64,000 nt of DNA. It comes from Microbacterium thalli (lineage in GTDB: Bacteria > Actinomycetota > Actinomycetes > Actinomycetales > Microbacteriaceae). Of the stretch, positions 56,097-64,000 are shown one piece after another. The stretch is from positions 1,036,732-1,100,731 of the forward strand of contig NZ_JAQZCH010000001.1 of the NCBI RefSeq assembly GCF_028737325.1, given 5' to 3'. The translations under genes and the position numbers were made by a program. Within the stretch, counting starts at the first letter, position 1. The number at the start of each line of letters is the position of its first letter. The notes beneath the pieces are model-generated. The model ran no database searches. It saw nothing but the letters and a program-made list of their open reading frames with translations, and had not been told where the DNA came from.

Positions 56097-57332
56097 TCAG
56101 CGCAGCCAACTGGTGCGCCCGAAGCGCTCCCACCGCTCGACGACGCGCACGTCGCCGTCCGTCGACGGCTCGAGCACGGTCGTGCCGCCGATGAATACCC
56201 GCTCGACGCGCGAATCGACGGCGAGCGGGTCGCCCGACCAGATGACGATGTCGCCGTCGCGGCCCGGCTCGAGCGCACCGACGCGCGCGTCGAGGCGCAG
56301 GATCGACGCGGGGTTCGTCGTGAGCGCTTCGAGTGCGACGGTCGCGGGCAACCCCTCGCGGACCGCGAGGATCGCCTGCAGCCGGATCTGATCGATCGGT
56401 ACGACGGGATGGTCGGTCGTGATGGCCACCGTGACGCCCGCTGCGGCGATGAGGGCGAGGGCGCCGATCGCGCGGTCGCGCAGCTCGACCTTCGAGCGCG
56501 AGGTCAGCATCGGTCCGAAGATGACGGGGATGTCCTTCTCGGCGAGCACATCGGCGATCTTGTGCCCCTCCGTGCCGTGGTTGACGACCAGCCGGTAGCC
56601 GAACTCCTCGGCCAGACGAATCGCCGTGACGATGTCGTCGTGGCGGTGGCTGTGCTGGTCCCACAGCAGGGTGCCGTCGAGCACCTGGGCGAGCGTCTCT
56701 TTGCCGAGGTCGCGTTCGAACGGCTCGCCCTTCGCGGCGGCGGCATCCCGTTTCGCGACGTAGTTCTGCGCGGCGACGAACGCGTCGCGCAGAACGGACG
56801 CGACACCCAGGCGCGTCGAGGGGGTCTGCTTCTTGTCGCCGTAGACCCGCTTGGGGTTCTCGCCGAGCGCGGACTTGACCGAGACGTTCTCGGCGATGAT
56901 CTGCTCGTCGACGGTCCGACCGCCCCACGTCTTGATCGCGACGGTACGACCGCCGATGGGGTTGCCCGACCCGGGCTTAATGACGACCGACGTGACGCCG
57001 CCGCGCAGCGCGTCGCGGAAGCCGACCTCGTCGATGTCGATGCCGTCGAGCGCGCGGAAGCGGGCACCGTTCGGATCGGTCATCTCGTTGGTGTCGTTGC
57101 CCGACCAGCCCTCGCCGTCCTCGTGGACCCCGAGGTGTCCGTGCGCCTCGACGAAGCCGGGCAGCACCCAGTGCCCGCTGGCGTCGACGACCTCGGCGCC
57201 GTCCGGGATCACGGTGTCGCTGCCGCCGACGGCGGTGATGACACCGTCCTCGACGATCACGGTGCCGCCCTCGATGACGGGCGCGGACACGGGGACGATG
57301 CGGCCGTTGACGACGGCGAGGATGCGGGCCAT
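56097..57332 (-). CDS. Amidohydrolase family protein (imidazolonepropionase-like)
   Basis: This 411-residue metal-dependent hydrolase has metal ligands in VLPGFVEAHGHLGVHEDGEG, WDQHSHRHDDIVTA, VNHGTEGHK and the Asp in VAITTDHPVVPIDQIRLQ. The small beta domain begins MARILAVVNGRIVPVSAPVI. TAGGGT 7 nt before the ATG at 57332 marks a leaderless start. The substrate is unknown; relatives cleave cyclic amides or dipeptides. It is transcribed with the cation exchanger gene (4-nt gap). Confidence 0.88.
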   Translation of the reverse strand: MARILAVVNGRIVPVSAPVIEGGTVIVEDGVITAVGGSDTVIPDGAEVVDASGHWVLPGFVEAHGHLGVHEDGEGWSGNDTNEMTDPNGARFRALDGIDIDEVGFRDALRGGVTSVVIKPGSGNPIGGRTVAIKTWGGRTVDEQIIAENVSVKSALGENPKRVYGDKKQTPSTRLGVASVLRDAFVAAQNYVAKRDAAAAKGEPFERDLGKETLAQVLDGTLLWDQHSHRHDDIVTAIRLAEEFGYRLVVNHGTEGHKIADVLAEKDIPVIFGPMLTSRSKVELRDRAIGALALIAAAGVTVAITTDHPVVPIDQIRLQAILAVREGLPATVALEALTTNPASILRLDARVGALEPGRDGDIVIWSGDPLAVDSRVERVFIGGTTVLEPSTDGDVRVVERWERFGRTSWLR

Positions 57333-57376
57333 GTTCTCGACCCTACGTGGGTCGCGCCGCGTCGAGGCCCGGGCGT

Positions 57377-57430
57377 CGAAACGCCCGGCCGCCCGCATCC
57401 GCGAGAGCGGACGGGGCGGCCGGGCGTTCG
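57377..57430. terminator. Hairpin after the transglycosylase-like gene
   Basis: CGAAACGCCCGGCCGCCC at 57377-57394 is nearly complementary to GGGGCGGCCGGGCGTTCG at 57413-57430. It would stop the secreted-protein transcript before the amidohydrolase gene. Confidence 0.82.
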
Positions 57431-57452
57431 AGATCAGCGGGCCGGAGCCGGA

Positions 57453-58466
57453 TCAGTACCAGCCGACCGACTGCGAGTGACCCCACGCACCGCACGGCGA
57501 GCCGTAGCGGCCGGAGATGTAGCCGAGGCCCCAACGCACCTGCGTGACGGCGCTGGTCTGCCAGTCGCCACCGGCCGACGCCATCTTGCTGCCGGGGAGC
57601 GCCTGCGGGATGCCGAAGGCACCACTGCCGCTGTTGTAGGCCTGGTAGTTCCAGCCCGACTCCTTGTTCCACAGCGAGACGAGGCACGAGAACTGGTCCT
57701 GGCCCCAGCCGAAGTCGCCGAGCATGCTGCTCGCGGCCTGCTGTGCGGCGCCGGGGGAGTTGTCGCCGGTCGAGGCGACGGCGCTGCCGGATGCCGCGGG
57801 GGCGGACGAACGTGCACTGCTCGAGCTCGACGGGGCGGCTGCGGCAGCTTCGGCCTCGGCCTGAGCAGCGGCCTCCGCCTCGGCGCGGGCGGCGGCTTCG
57901 GCAGCGGCGGCCTCTTCCGCGGCGATGCGCGCGGCCTCTTCCTCAGCGGCCTTCTGCGCCTTCGCGGCGTCGAGGCGACCGCGCAGGTCGGCGGTCTCCG
58001 CCTGGACGTCGTCGGTGGCCTCGGTGAGCTTGTCGGTGAGGTCGGGCAGGAGCAGCGTCGGGATGACGTCGGCATCCTGCAGGCCGGCGATGCGCTCGCG
58101 CAGCTGCGCGGTATCGACGGTCGTGTCGCCCGCGACGGGCAGCGCGGCAGCAGAGACGTCGGCGGTCACGGTGGCCGCGTCGAGCACGGAAGCCTCCGCG
58201 GCGGCGACGGCATCGCTCGTCGCCTGCTCGATCGCGCTCAGGGGCTGCGCGGGCGAGGCCACGGCGGCGGTCACGAGCGCGGCGCGCTGCATGACGGGCG
58301 CGGACGAGGCGGCGATGGGGACCGTCGCGGATGCCGTCGTGCCGACCATCGCGGTGACACCGAGCGCGACGCCCAGGGTCAGGGCGGCGGGGCGGATGGC
58401 ACGGCGTGCGTTGCGGGGCGTACGCCGCAGGTCGCGGCGGGTGGGCTGGCTCGACGAAGAAGTCAT
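57453..58466 (-). CDS. Secreted lytic transglycosylase-like protein
   Basis: This 337-residue exported protein has a basic N-terminus and signal anchor ([20 protein letters not shown]) and an Ala/Glu-rich coiled coil at about 165-225 ([20 protein letters not shown]). A Ser/Ala linker leads to a C-terminal domain of about 75 residues like that of aggregation-promoting factor or resuscitation-type muralytic proteins ([38 protein letters not shown]). The Glu in WNKESGW is the expected catalytic acid. It should trim peptidoglycan. The ATG at 58466 has AAGGA 18 nt upstream, so the start is not certain. Confidence 0.85.
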   Translation of the reverse strand: MTSSSSQPTRRDLRRTPRNARRAIRPAALTLGVALGVTAMVGTTASATVPIAASSAPVMQRAALVTAAVASPAQPLSAIEQATSDAVAAAEASVLDAATVTADVSAAALPVAGDTTVDTAQLRERIAGLQDADVIPTLLLPDLTDKLTEATDDVQAETADLRGRLDAAKAQKAAEEEAARIAAEEAAAAEAAARAEAEAAAQAEAEAAAAAPSSSSSARSSAPAASGSAVASTGDNSPGAAQQAASSMLGDFGWGQDQFSCLVSLWNKESGWNYQAYNSGSGAFGIPQALPGSKMASAGGDWQTSAVTQVRWGLGYISGRYGSPCGAWGHSQSVGWY

Positions 58467-58695
58467 ACGAACAGGGGCAGTCCTTCGATGTTGCGGGCGC
58501 CGTGGAACAACGGCGGGCGTCGCGGGCAGACGCACAAAACTCCCCGAGTCTGCGGGGTCAGTCTGGACAAGTCCCGGGCGTCACCTGGACGTAACCTGGG
58601 AGCCGACGCGCCCCGCACCCGCTGCGGGGGAGGTTAACCTGGCCCAGAACGCGGGCGTCCGAGGGTCGCCCGGAACGCTGCGCCGAGGAGGATCC

Positions 58696-59169
58696 ATGGC
58701 CGAGATCGAGAGCTTCACGCTGGACCACACCGCCGTGATCGCACCGTACGTGCGCCGCATCGGCGTCGAACACGGCCCCGGCGGCGGCACCATCACGAAC
58801 TTCGATGTGCGCCTTGTGCAGCCCAACGCGGGTGAGATTCCCACCGCAGGCATCCACACGATCGAGCACATGCTCGCCGGCCTGCTGCGCGACCGCATCG
58901 ACGGCGTCATCGACATCTCGCCGTTCGGCTGCCGCACCGGGTTCCACCTGCTGATGTGGGGCGAGCCGGAGATCGCCGACGTCGTCGCCGCGCTGACGGG
59001 CAGCCTGCGGTTCATCGCCGAGGAAGCTGTCGAGGCCGACATCCCCGGCGTCTCCGCTCTCGAATGCGGCAACTACCGCGATCACTCGCTGCATTCGGCC
59101 CGTGAATGGTCGCGGACGGTGCTCGATCAGGGCATCAGCCTCGACGCGTTCGCCCGCGTCGGCGTCTGA
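58696..59169 (+). CDS. luxS: S-ribosylhomocysteine lyase
   Basis: This 157-residue LuxS splits S-ribosylhomocysteine into homocysteine and DPD, the precursor of autoinducer-2. The metal ligands are H54 and H58 in [17 protein letters not shown] and C124 in ECGNYRDH; the catalytic C79 is in [10 protein letters not shown]. All key residues are present. The ATG at 58696 follows GAGGAGG. It is divergent from the transglycosylase-like gene. No mtnN/pfs nucleosidase gene is nearby. Its homocysteine product would feed the sulfur island's beta-synthase, linking methyl-cycle recycling to cysteine supply. Confidence 0.96.
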   Translation: MAEIESFTLDHTAVIAPYVRRIGVEHGPGGGTITNFDVRLVQPNAGEIPTAGIHTIEHMLAGLLRDRIDGVIDISPFGCRTGFHLLMWGEPEIADVVAALTGSLRFIAEEAVEADIPGVSALECGNYRDHSLHSAREWSRTVLDQGISLDAFARVGV

Positions 59170-59185
59170 GCCGCGCCGACCCGAC

Positions 59186-59809
59186 GTGACCTCTCTTCGG
59201 CAGCAGCGCGCGATCCGCGCGACGGCTGCGGCGTCGCTTGCGACGTTCGTGGCGCTGCTGTCGCACGTGGCAGCCGGAGGTGCGCCGCCCGCGCTGCTCG
59301 GGGTCGCCGTTCCCTGGGCGCTCTCGCTGCTGGTCTGTCTGAGCCTCGCAGGACGCCGCCTCTCCGCGATGCGCCTCGGCGCGGCCGTCACCGCAGCCCA
59401 GGCGCTCTTCCACCTCCTCTTCACACTCGGTGTCGTGCCGCTCGCCGCTGCGGCGTCCTCATCCGCCGCGACGCTCGACGCTCACGCGGGCCATATGCCG
59501 GCGGCGGCATCCTTCGCGTCGCCGGGCGTCTCCGTGACGATCGTCCCCGATGCCGCGATGCTCGCCGCCCACGTCGGTGCTGCCGTGGCGACCACCGCGC
59601 TGCTGCATCGCGGAGAACTCCTGCTCGTCGGGCTCGGGGTGCTGGCGCGACGGATCGGGCTGCGGCTGCGCGTCGCTGACTGCGATGTCGTGCTGCCCGT
59701 CGTCTCGCCGCCGCGTCGTCCGGTCGTCGTGCGGATCCGTCCGCCGCGACCGCGTCCGCTCATCGCGTCGCCGGCCCGCCGCGGCCCACCCGCTCTCCTC
59801 GCTCTCTGA
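59186..59809 (+). CDS. Membrane protein upstream of PepSY gene
   Basis: This 207-residue protein has four or five TM helices (ATFVALLSHVAAGGAPPALL, LLGVAVPWALSLLVCLSLAG, AALFHLLFTLGVVPLAAAAS-like and AHVGAAVATTALLH regions). A loop carries DAHAGHMPAAAS with His and Met that could bind copper, and the C-terminus is Pro/Arg-rich. GTG at 59186 is the likely start. It precedes the PepSY membrane protein by 75 nt, a pairing seen in metal or redox uptake loci. The function is unknown. Confidence 0.65.
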   Translation: MTSLRQQRAIRATAAASLATFVALLSHVAAGGAPPALLGVAVPWALSLLVCLSLAGRRLSAMRLGAAVTAAQALFHLLFTLGVVPLAAAASSSAATLDAHAGHMPAAASFASPGVSVTIVPDAAMLAAHVGAAVATTALLHRGELLLVGLGVLARRIGLRLRVADCDVVLPVVSPPRRPVVVRIRPPRPRPLIASPARRGPPALLAL

Positions 59810-59884
59810 CGCCCCGGCGCCCGTCGGGGCGTTCCGTCGTGCGTGCGTCACGCCCGCCGGCATCCCGACGACCGAGGAGTTCCC

Positions 59885-61366
59885 ATGTCCATCACCGATG
59901 AGCGCCCGACGGGCGACGCCGCCCCCGATCCCGCCGGCGACGCGGCCGGCGCGCCACCCCGCGAGCACCTTCCGCCGCGGCGGACGCGTCCGTGGCTCGT
60001 GCCGCTGCTGCTGCGCATCCACTTCTACGCCGGCATCCTCGTCGGACCGTTCATCCTCATCGCGGCCGTCAGCGGCGCGCTGTACGTGCTCACCCCGGCG
60101 GTCGAGCGCGTCGTCTACGCGCACGAGCTGCGCGCGCCCGTCTCGCAGACGTCGCTGTCACTCGGCGAACAGGTGCGCATCGCCGCGGGGCACATCGGAG
60201 ACGCCGCCGCGCTCGTCGCGGTGCGGCCGGCGCCCGAGCCCGGCGATACGACGCGCGTGATGTTCGCACAGGAGGGCCTCGGCGCCAGCGAGACGCGCGC
60301 CGTGTTCATCGACCCGGGAACCGGTGAGATCCGCGGCGATCACACGGTCTACGGCACGAGCGGCGCGCTGCCGTTGCGCACATGGGTCGATCAGCTGCAC
60401 CGCAGCCTCAACCTCGGTGAGCCGGGACGTCTGTACAGCGAACTGGCGGCGTCGTGGCTGGGCGTCGTGGTGCTCGCGGGGCTGGGGCTGTGGATCGCCC
60501 GACTGCGCACGACCCGCGCGAAGCGCGATCTGGTCCGGCCGCGCCGCGGCGCGACGGGGTACCGGCGTCTCTTCGGCTGGCACGCGTCGCTCGGTGTGTG
60601 GCTCGTGCTCGGCGCCGTGTTCTTATCGGCGTCCGGCATCACCTGGTCGACCTACGGCGGCGCGAACGTCTCGAGCCTGCGCGCAGCACTGTCGTGGCAG
60701 GCCCCGGCACTCGAGACCACGCTCGGCGGCAGCGCTGGCGCGGCGGACCCGCACGCCTATCACGGCGTCGTCACGGCCCCGAGTGCTGCGGTCGCACCCG
60801 AGACGTTCGACGCGGTGCTCGCGGTGGCGCGCACCGAGAACGTCGACGTCGGAGCCGTCGAGATCCGGCCGCCCTCGGCCGCCGGGCAGGCCTGGGTCGT
60901 GCAGGAGATCCAGCGCAGCTTCCCGACCCAGGTCGATGCGGTGTCGATCGACGGCGAGAGCCTCGCGGTCGTGGATCGCGTCGACTTCGCCGACTACCCC
61001 GTGATGGCGAAGCTGGCGCGCTGGGCTGTCGACCTCCACATGGGAACGATGTTCGGGCTCGTCAATCAGATCGTGCTGTTCGTCGTCGCCTCGGGCATCG
61101 CCGCGATGGTGGTGCTCGGGTACGCGATGTGGTGGAAGCGCCGACCGACGCGGGATGCCGCTCGGGGCGCAGGATCGGCGCCGGCCGAAGCACTGCCGCG
61201 TGCGCCGCTGTGGGGGATCGCCCTCGTCGTCGCGGTCGCCATCGGTATCGGGTTTCTCCTGCCGCTGCTCGGCATCACGCTCGCGCTCTTCGTGATCGGC
61301 GATGCCGTCGTGCAGGCCGTGCGCCTGCGCCCGCGCGATGCGGCGCCAGACGCTCGAACACGGTAG
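59885..61366 (+). CDS. PepSY-associated TM-domain protein
   Basis: This 493-residue membrane protein has the PepSY-TM layout. TM1 is at about 45-65 (LLRIHFYAGILVGPFILIAA, SGALYVLTPAVE), an external PepSY domain with LPLRTWVDQLHRSLNLGEPG follows, and TM2-TM3 are near 205-260 (FGWHASLGVWLVLGAVFLSA). A second PepSY region comes next, with TMs near 390-415 (DLHMGTMFGLVNQIVLFVVA) and two final helices. The His residues in helices (RIHFYAG, WHASLG, DLHMG) resemble di-heme or iron-reductase membrane proteins. Such proteins may transfer electrons for metal-siderophore reduction. It stands next to a His/Met-loop membrane protein. Confidence 0.85.
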   Translation: MSITDERPTGDAAPDPAGDAAGAPPREHLPPRRTRPWLVPLLLRIHFYAGILVGPFILIAAVSGALYVLTPAVERVVYAHELRAPVSQTSLSLGEQVRIAAGHIGDAAALVAVRPAPEPGDTTRVMFAQEGLGASETRAVFIDPGTGEIRGDHTVYGTSGALPLRTWVDQLHRSLNLGEPGRLYSELAASWLGVVVLAGLGLWIARLRTTRAKRDLVRPRRGATGYRRLFGWHASLGVWLVLGAVFLSASGITWSTYGGANVSSLRAALSWQAPALETTLGGSAGAADPHAYHGVVTAPSAAVAPETFDAVLAVARTENVDVGAVEIRPPSAAGQAWVVQEIQRSFPTQVDAVSIDGESLAVVDRVDFADYPVMAKLARWAVDLHMGTMFGLVNQIVLFVVASGIAAMVVLGYAMWWKRRPTRDAARGAGSAPAEALPRAPLWGIALVVAVAIGIGFLLPLLGITLALFVIGDAVVQAVRLRPRDAAPDARTR

Positions 61367-61369
61367 CAT

Positions 61370-61384
61370 TGTGGTCAGACCACA
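61370..61384. promoter_or_regulatory. GntR/FadR-type operator TGTGGTC-A-GACCACA
   Basis: A perfect 15-bp palindrome (arms of 7, centre A) contains TGGTCAGACCA, which fits the FadR-subfamily consensus TGGT-N3-ACCA. TAGCAT just upstream (61364-61369) is a possible -10 box that overlaps the preceding stop codon, so bound protein would sit at +1. No GntR gene is adjacent. Confidence 0.72.
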
Positions 61385-61471
61385 TCGGCGATGGGCTCGT
61401 TCTCGGTGAATTCCCAGAGTAAAGTCGTCGTCGAGTACTTCGGCCACGAACCCGGGGAACAGGAGATCACC

Positions 61472-63562
61472 ATGGCGACCAGCCCCGCCGAGAAGATCGT
61501 CGACGCAGTCGGCGGTCCAGAGAACATCGAGAGTCTGACGCACTGCGCGACGCGACTGCGATTCCAACTGCGCGATTCTTCGAACGTCGATCAGTCGACC
61601 GTCGAAGCGATCCCCGGCGTCATGGGCGCCGTGCCGCAGGCCGGGAATCGCTATCAGGTCGTCATCGGCGGTGCCGTGCAGAACGTCTACAACGACATCA
61701 ATGCGCTGCCCGCGATGAGCGGAGCCGGCGGCGGTGCAGTCGACGAGGACGACGTCGATTCGGTCAAGGCGCGCGAGCGCGCGAAGGGCCCGCGCGGCAA
61801 GGTCGCCTGGCTCGACTCGCTGTTCGAGTTCCTCTCCGACTCGTTCCGACCGATCCTCGGCGCGCTACTCGGCGCCTCGCTCTTCATCACCTTCATGGCG
61901 CTGATGGCGACGCTCGGTGTCATCCCCGCCTGGAACGCCCCCGGCGTGACGCTCGAGCCCTCGTGGCAGTTCGTCAACCTGATGTGGCAGTGCGTCTTCA
62001 TCTTCCTGCCGCTGATGGTGGCGTACAACGCCGCGAAGAAGGTCGGAGCCGACCCGTGGGTCGGCTTCGCGATCATGGCCGTCGTGATGCTGCCGGGCTT
62101 CACCGGCCTCGCGGACCAGGAGGGCGCTCGCCAGCTGACCTTCCTCGGCTCAGACATCACCACGATCCCGGTGTTCGGTCTGCCGCTGACGATCTTCAGC
62201 TACGACTCGCAGGTGTTCCCGCCGCTGCTCATGGCGGGTGTGCTCGGCCTCCTCTGGAAGGGCCTGCGCAAGGTCATCCCGGAGAACGTCCAGCTGATCT
62301 TCGTCCCGTTCATCGCGATGCTGATCATGATCCCGCTCACCGCGTTCCTGATCGGCCCCATCGGCGTCTACGCCGGTGCCGCGCTGGCCAACCTGCTGAG
62401 CTCGATCAACGCGTTCTCGCCGTTCATCTTCGCGATCGTCATCCCGCTGGCCTACCCCTTCATGGTGCCCCTCGGCCTGCACTGGCCGATCAACGCGATC
62501 ATGCTGCTGAACATCCAGACCCTCGGCTACGACTTCATCCAGGGCCCCATGGGCGCGTGGAACTTCGCGTGCTTCGGTGCGACCGCCGGTGTGCTCTGGA
62601 TCGCGTGGCGCGCCCGTGACAAGCAGATGCGTCAGACCGCGACGGGCGCTCTGGCGGCCGGTCTGCTCGGTGGTATCTCCGAGCCGTCGCTGTACGGCAT
62701 CCATCTTCGGTACAAGCGCATCTACCCGCGCATGCTGGTCGGCTGCCTCGTCGGCGGTCTCATCATCGGCATCGGCGGCGGCGTGACGACCCAGGCGTTC
62801 GTCTTCACCTCGCTGCTGACGATCCCGGCCTTCGACTCGGTGATCCTCTACGGCATCGCCGTGCTGTCGTCGTTCGTCGTGGCGATGGTGCTCGTCGTCA
62901 TCAGCGACTACCGCACCCCCGAGCAGCGCGCCGAGTTCGAGGCTCAGCGCGACAAGGAGGAAGCGAAGCTGCAGGCTGCCGGCGCTCCGGCGGCGGCTGC
63001 CGCGTCCGCCGCTGCCGCAGGCTCGGCGACCGAGGCTCCCGCGGCGACGTCGCGTGGTACCGCGACCGCGACGCTCGAGAAGCCCGGCGCGACCGACGAG
63101 GTCTCCACGGCGATCGAGATCGCCTCGCCCCTCGACGGCACCGCGGTGGCGTTGTCGGAGGTCCCCGACCCCGTCTTCGGCGGCGGCGTCATGGGCCCCG
63201 GTGTCGCGATCGAGCCGACCGGAAACACCGTGGTCTCGCCCGGTGCCGGCACGGTCGCCGCGGCACAGCCCACCGGTCACGCGTTCGGGCTCCAGCTCGA
63301 CAACGGCGTGGAACTGCTGATCCACGTCGGCATCGACACCGTCAACCTGAAGGGCGAGGGCTTCGAGGTCCACGTCAAGGCCGGAGACCGCGTCGAGCAG
63401 GGCACCCCGCTCGTGACCTTCGACCGCTCGGTCATCGAGAAGGCGGGCTACCCGCTGATCACCCCGGTGATCGTCCTGAACGGCGACGCGTTCGCGACGG
63501 TCGACCCCGTGGGTCTCGGTGCCACCACCGCGGGCTCGCCCCTGCTGGTCGTCGAGAAGTAA
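61472..63562 (+). CDS. PTS beta-glucoside-type IIBCA permease
   Basis: This 696-residue PTS enzyme II has the domain order IIB-IIC-IIA. IIB (about 1-90) has the phosphocysteine C25 in ESLTHCATRLRFQL. IIC (about 105-480) has about ten TM helices and the sugar-binding region GISEPSLYGIHLRYKRIYPR. A linker of Ala/Thr repeats leads to IIA (about 560-690) with the phospho-His in NGVELLIHVGIDTVNLKGEG. The ATG at 61472 follows CAGGAG; upstream in-frame sequence is not IIB-like. The usual substrates are beta-glucosides, sucrose or trehalose. No glycosidase or regulator gene is adjacent, so this gene stands alone behind its operator. Confidence 0.9.
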   Translation: MATSPAEKIVDAVGGPENIESLTHCATRLRFQLRDSSNVDQSTVEAIPGVMGAVPQAGNRYQVVIGGAVQNVYNDINALPAMSGAGGGAVDEDDVDSVKARERAKGPRGKVAWLDSLFEFLSDSFRPILGALLGASLFITFMALMATLGVIPAWNAPGVTLEPSWQFVNLMWQCVFIFLPLMVAYNAAKKVGADPWVGFAIMAVVMLPGFTGLADQEGARQLTFLGSDITTIPVFGLPLTIFSYDSQVFPPLLMAGVLGLLWKGLRKVIPENVQLIFVPFIAMLIMIPLTAFLIGPIGVYAGAALANLLSSINAFSPFIFAIVIPLAYPFMVPLGLHWPINAIMLLNIQTLGYDFIQGPMGAWNFACFGATAGVLWIAWRARDKQMRQTATGALAAGLLGGISEPSLYGIHLRYKRIYPRMLVGCLVGGLIIGIGGGVTTQAFVFTSLLTIPAFDSVILYGIAVLSSFVVAMVLVVISDYRTPEQRAEFEAQRDKEEAKLQAAGAPAAAAASAAAAGSATEAPAATSRGTATATLEKPGATDEVSTAIEIASPLDGTAVALSEVPDPVFGGGVMGPGVAIEPTGNTVVSPGAGTVAAAQPTGHAFGLQLDNGVELLIHVGIDTVNLKGEGFEVHVKAGDRVEQGTPLVTFDRSVIEKAGYPLITPVIVLNGDAFATVDPVGLGATTAGSPLLVVEK

Positions 63563-63569
63563 CCCGCTG

Positions 63570-63631
63570 ACGCCGACGCGCCGGCGCCCGCCCCCGGGGA
63601 TCTCGGGGCGACGGGCCCGGCGCGTCGGCGT
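63570..63631. terminator. Hairpin after the PTS gene
   Basis: ACGCCGACGCGCCGG (63570-63584) is complementary to CCGGCGCGTCGGCGT (63617-63631), with a GC-rich loop that itself can pair. TT follows. Confidence 0.85.
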
Positions 63632-63657
63632 TTCCGTGCGCGCGGAGGCCGACCGCG

Positions 63658-64000
63658 TCAGTCGCGTCGGCGCAGCAGCAGGATGCCGTCCGTGCGGTGC
63701 GCCGGTTCGGCGTCGGCGGTCGCAGCGGTCGCGCGTTCGCGGACCTCCTCGAGTTCGACCTCCCACACCTGCGGGTCGGGCTCGAGCGCCGCACGCTCCT
63801 CGGCCGGGGTCGCGAACGGCGGGTGGTCGTGACCGGCGGGCGGGGTGCCCAGGTGCGAGACGACGAGCAGCCGGCCGCCGGGTGCGACGTGCCGCATCGC
63901 CGCCCGCAGCAGGGTGATCCGCGAGAACTCCGGGTCCCACGAGTGCAGGAAGCTCGTCGTGACCAGGTCGAACGTGCCGAGGTCGGCGTCGTCGATCTCG
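63658..64000 (-). CDS. Class I SAM-dependent methyltransferase, 5' end off window
   Basis: Only the C-terminal 113 or so residues are visible. FDLVTTSFLHSWDPEFSRIT is the post-motif-II loop and MRHVAPGGRLLVVSHLG the motif-III strand of class I methyltransferases; the SAM-binding GxGxG lies beyond the right edge. An internal ATG at 63897 is not the start. It converges on the PTS gene. The substrate is unknown. Confidence 0.8.
   Translation of the reverse strand, partial: EIDDADLGTFDLVTTSFLHSWDPEFSRITLLRAAMRHVAPGGRLLVVSHLGTPPAGHDHPPFATPAEERAALEPDPQVWEVELEEVRERATAATADAEPAHRTDGILLLRRRD

Noticed and set aside
58467..58695. A c-di-AMP (ydaO-type) riboswitch before the secreted transglycosylase-like gene
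   Set aside because: Such switches are common before muralytic genes in actinobacteria, but I could not match the conserved ydaO core segments in this leader.

Overview
The window comes from a high-GC actinobacterium, most likely Microbacterium or a close relative in Microbacteriaceae. Support comes from the roughly 70% GC composition, the DUF7882, DUF2207 and DUF222/HNH families, CIRCE and HAIR heat-shock operators, and many start codons placed 6-7 nt after a TANNNT -10 box (leaderless mRNAs). It looks like ordinary chromosome. There is no prophage, integrase, insertion sequence, rRNA or CRISPR array.

Region 1 (1-10.9 kb) is a homoprotocatechuate (3,4-dihydroxyphenylacetate) meta-cleavage cluster. 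On the minus strand lie hpaG (an FAH domain fused to an RraA-type domain), a GntR/FCD regulator, hpaE, hpaD and hpaH, which runs off the left edge. Divergent from hpaG are an MHS-type transporter and a phenol-hydroxylase-like FAD monooxygenase. A ThDP enzyme converges on the monooxygenase. A near-perfect 22-bp palindrome in the divergent promoter is the likely GntR operator.

Region 2 (10.9-22 kb) holds two MarR/DUF7882 gene pairs, an operon of zinc alcohol dehydrogenase, SRPBCC protein and FAD oxidoreductase, a Gfo/Idh/MocA enzyme, a CinA-type amidase, and a TetR-MMPL exporter unit with a 27-bp palindrome.

Region 3 (22-30.2 kb) is a sulfur island: an LLM flavin monooxygenase, two O-acetylhomoserine sulfhydrylase-like enzymes, a rhodanese-type sulfurtransferase, a flavin reductase, cystathionine beta-synthase and cystathionine gamma-synthase/lyase. 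An eight-codon, three-cysteine leaderless leader peptide precedes the beta-synthase gene.

Region 4 (30.2-45.2 kb) holds two FUSC-type membrane proteins, a PadR gene with paired operators, a Gly/Asn-repeat secreted protein, a LacI-FGGY kinase-araA-aldose epimerase operon without araD, DUF4383 membrane proteins, tRNA-Arg(ACG), an alditol oxidase, serine dehydratase, and an Hsp20 gene under CIRCE plus HAIR.

Region 5 (45.2-64 kb) holds a broken HNH endonuclease gene, a MarR gene divergent from a DUF2207 gene, and a TetR gene divergent from a CPBP protease/ABC exporter operon with a palindromic operator. It continues with a DUF5996 gene, a CaCA exchanger, an amidohydrolase, a secreted transglycosylase-like protein, luxS, a PepSY membrane protein, a PTS IIBCA permease behind a GntR-type operator, and a methyltransferase cut by the right edge.
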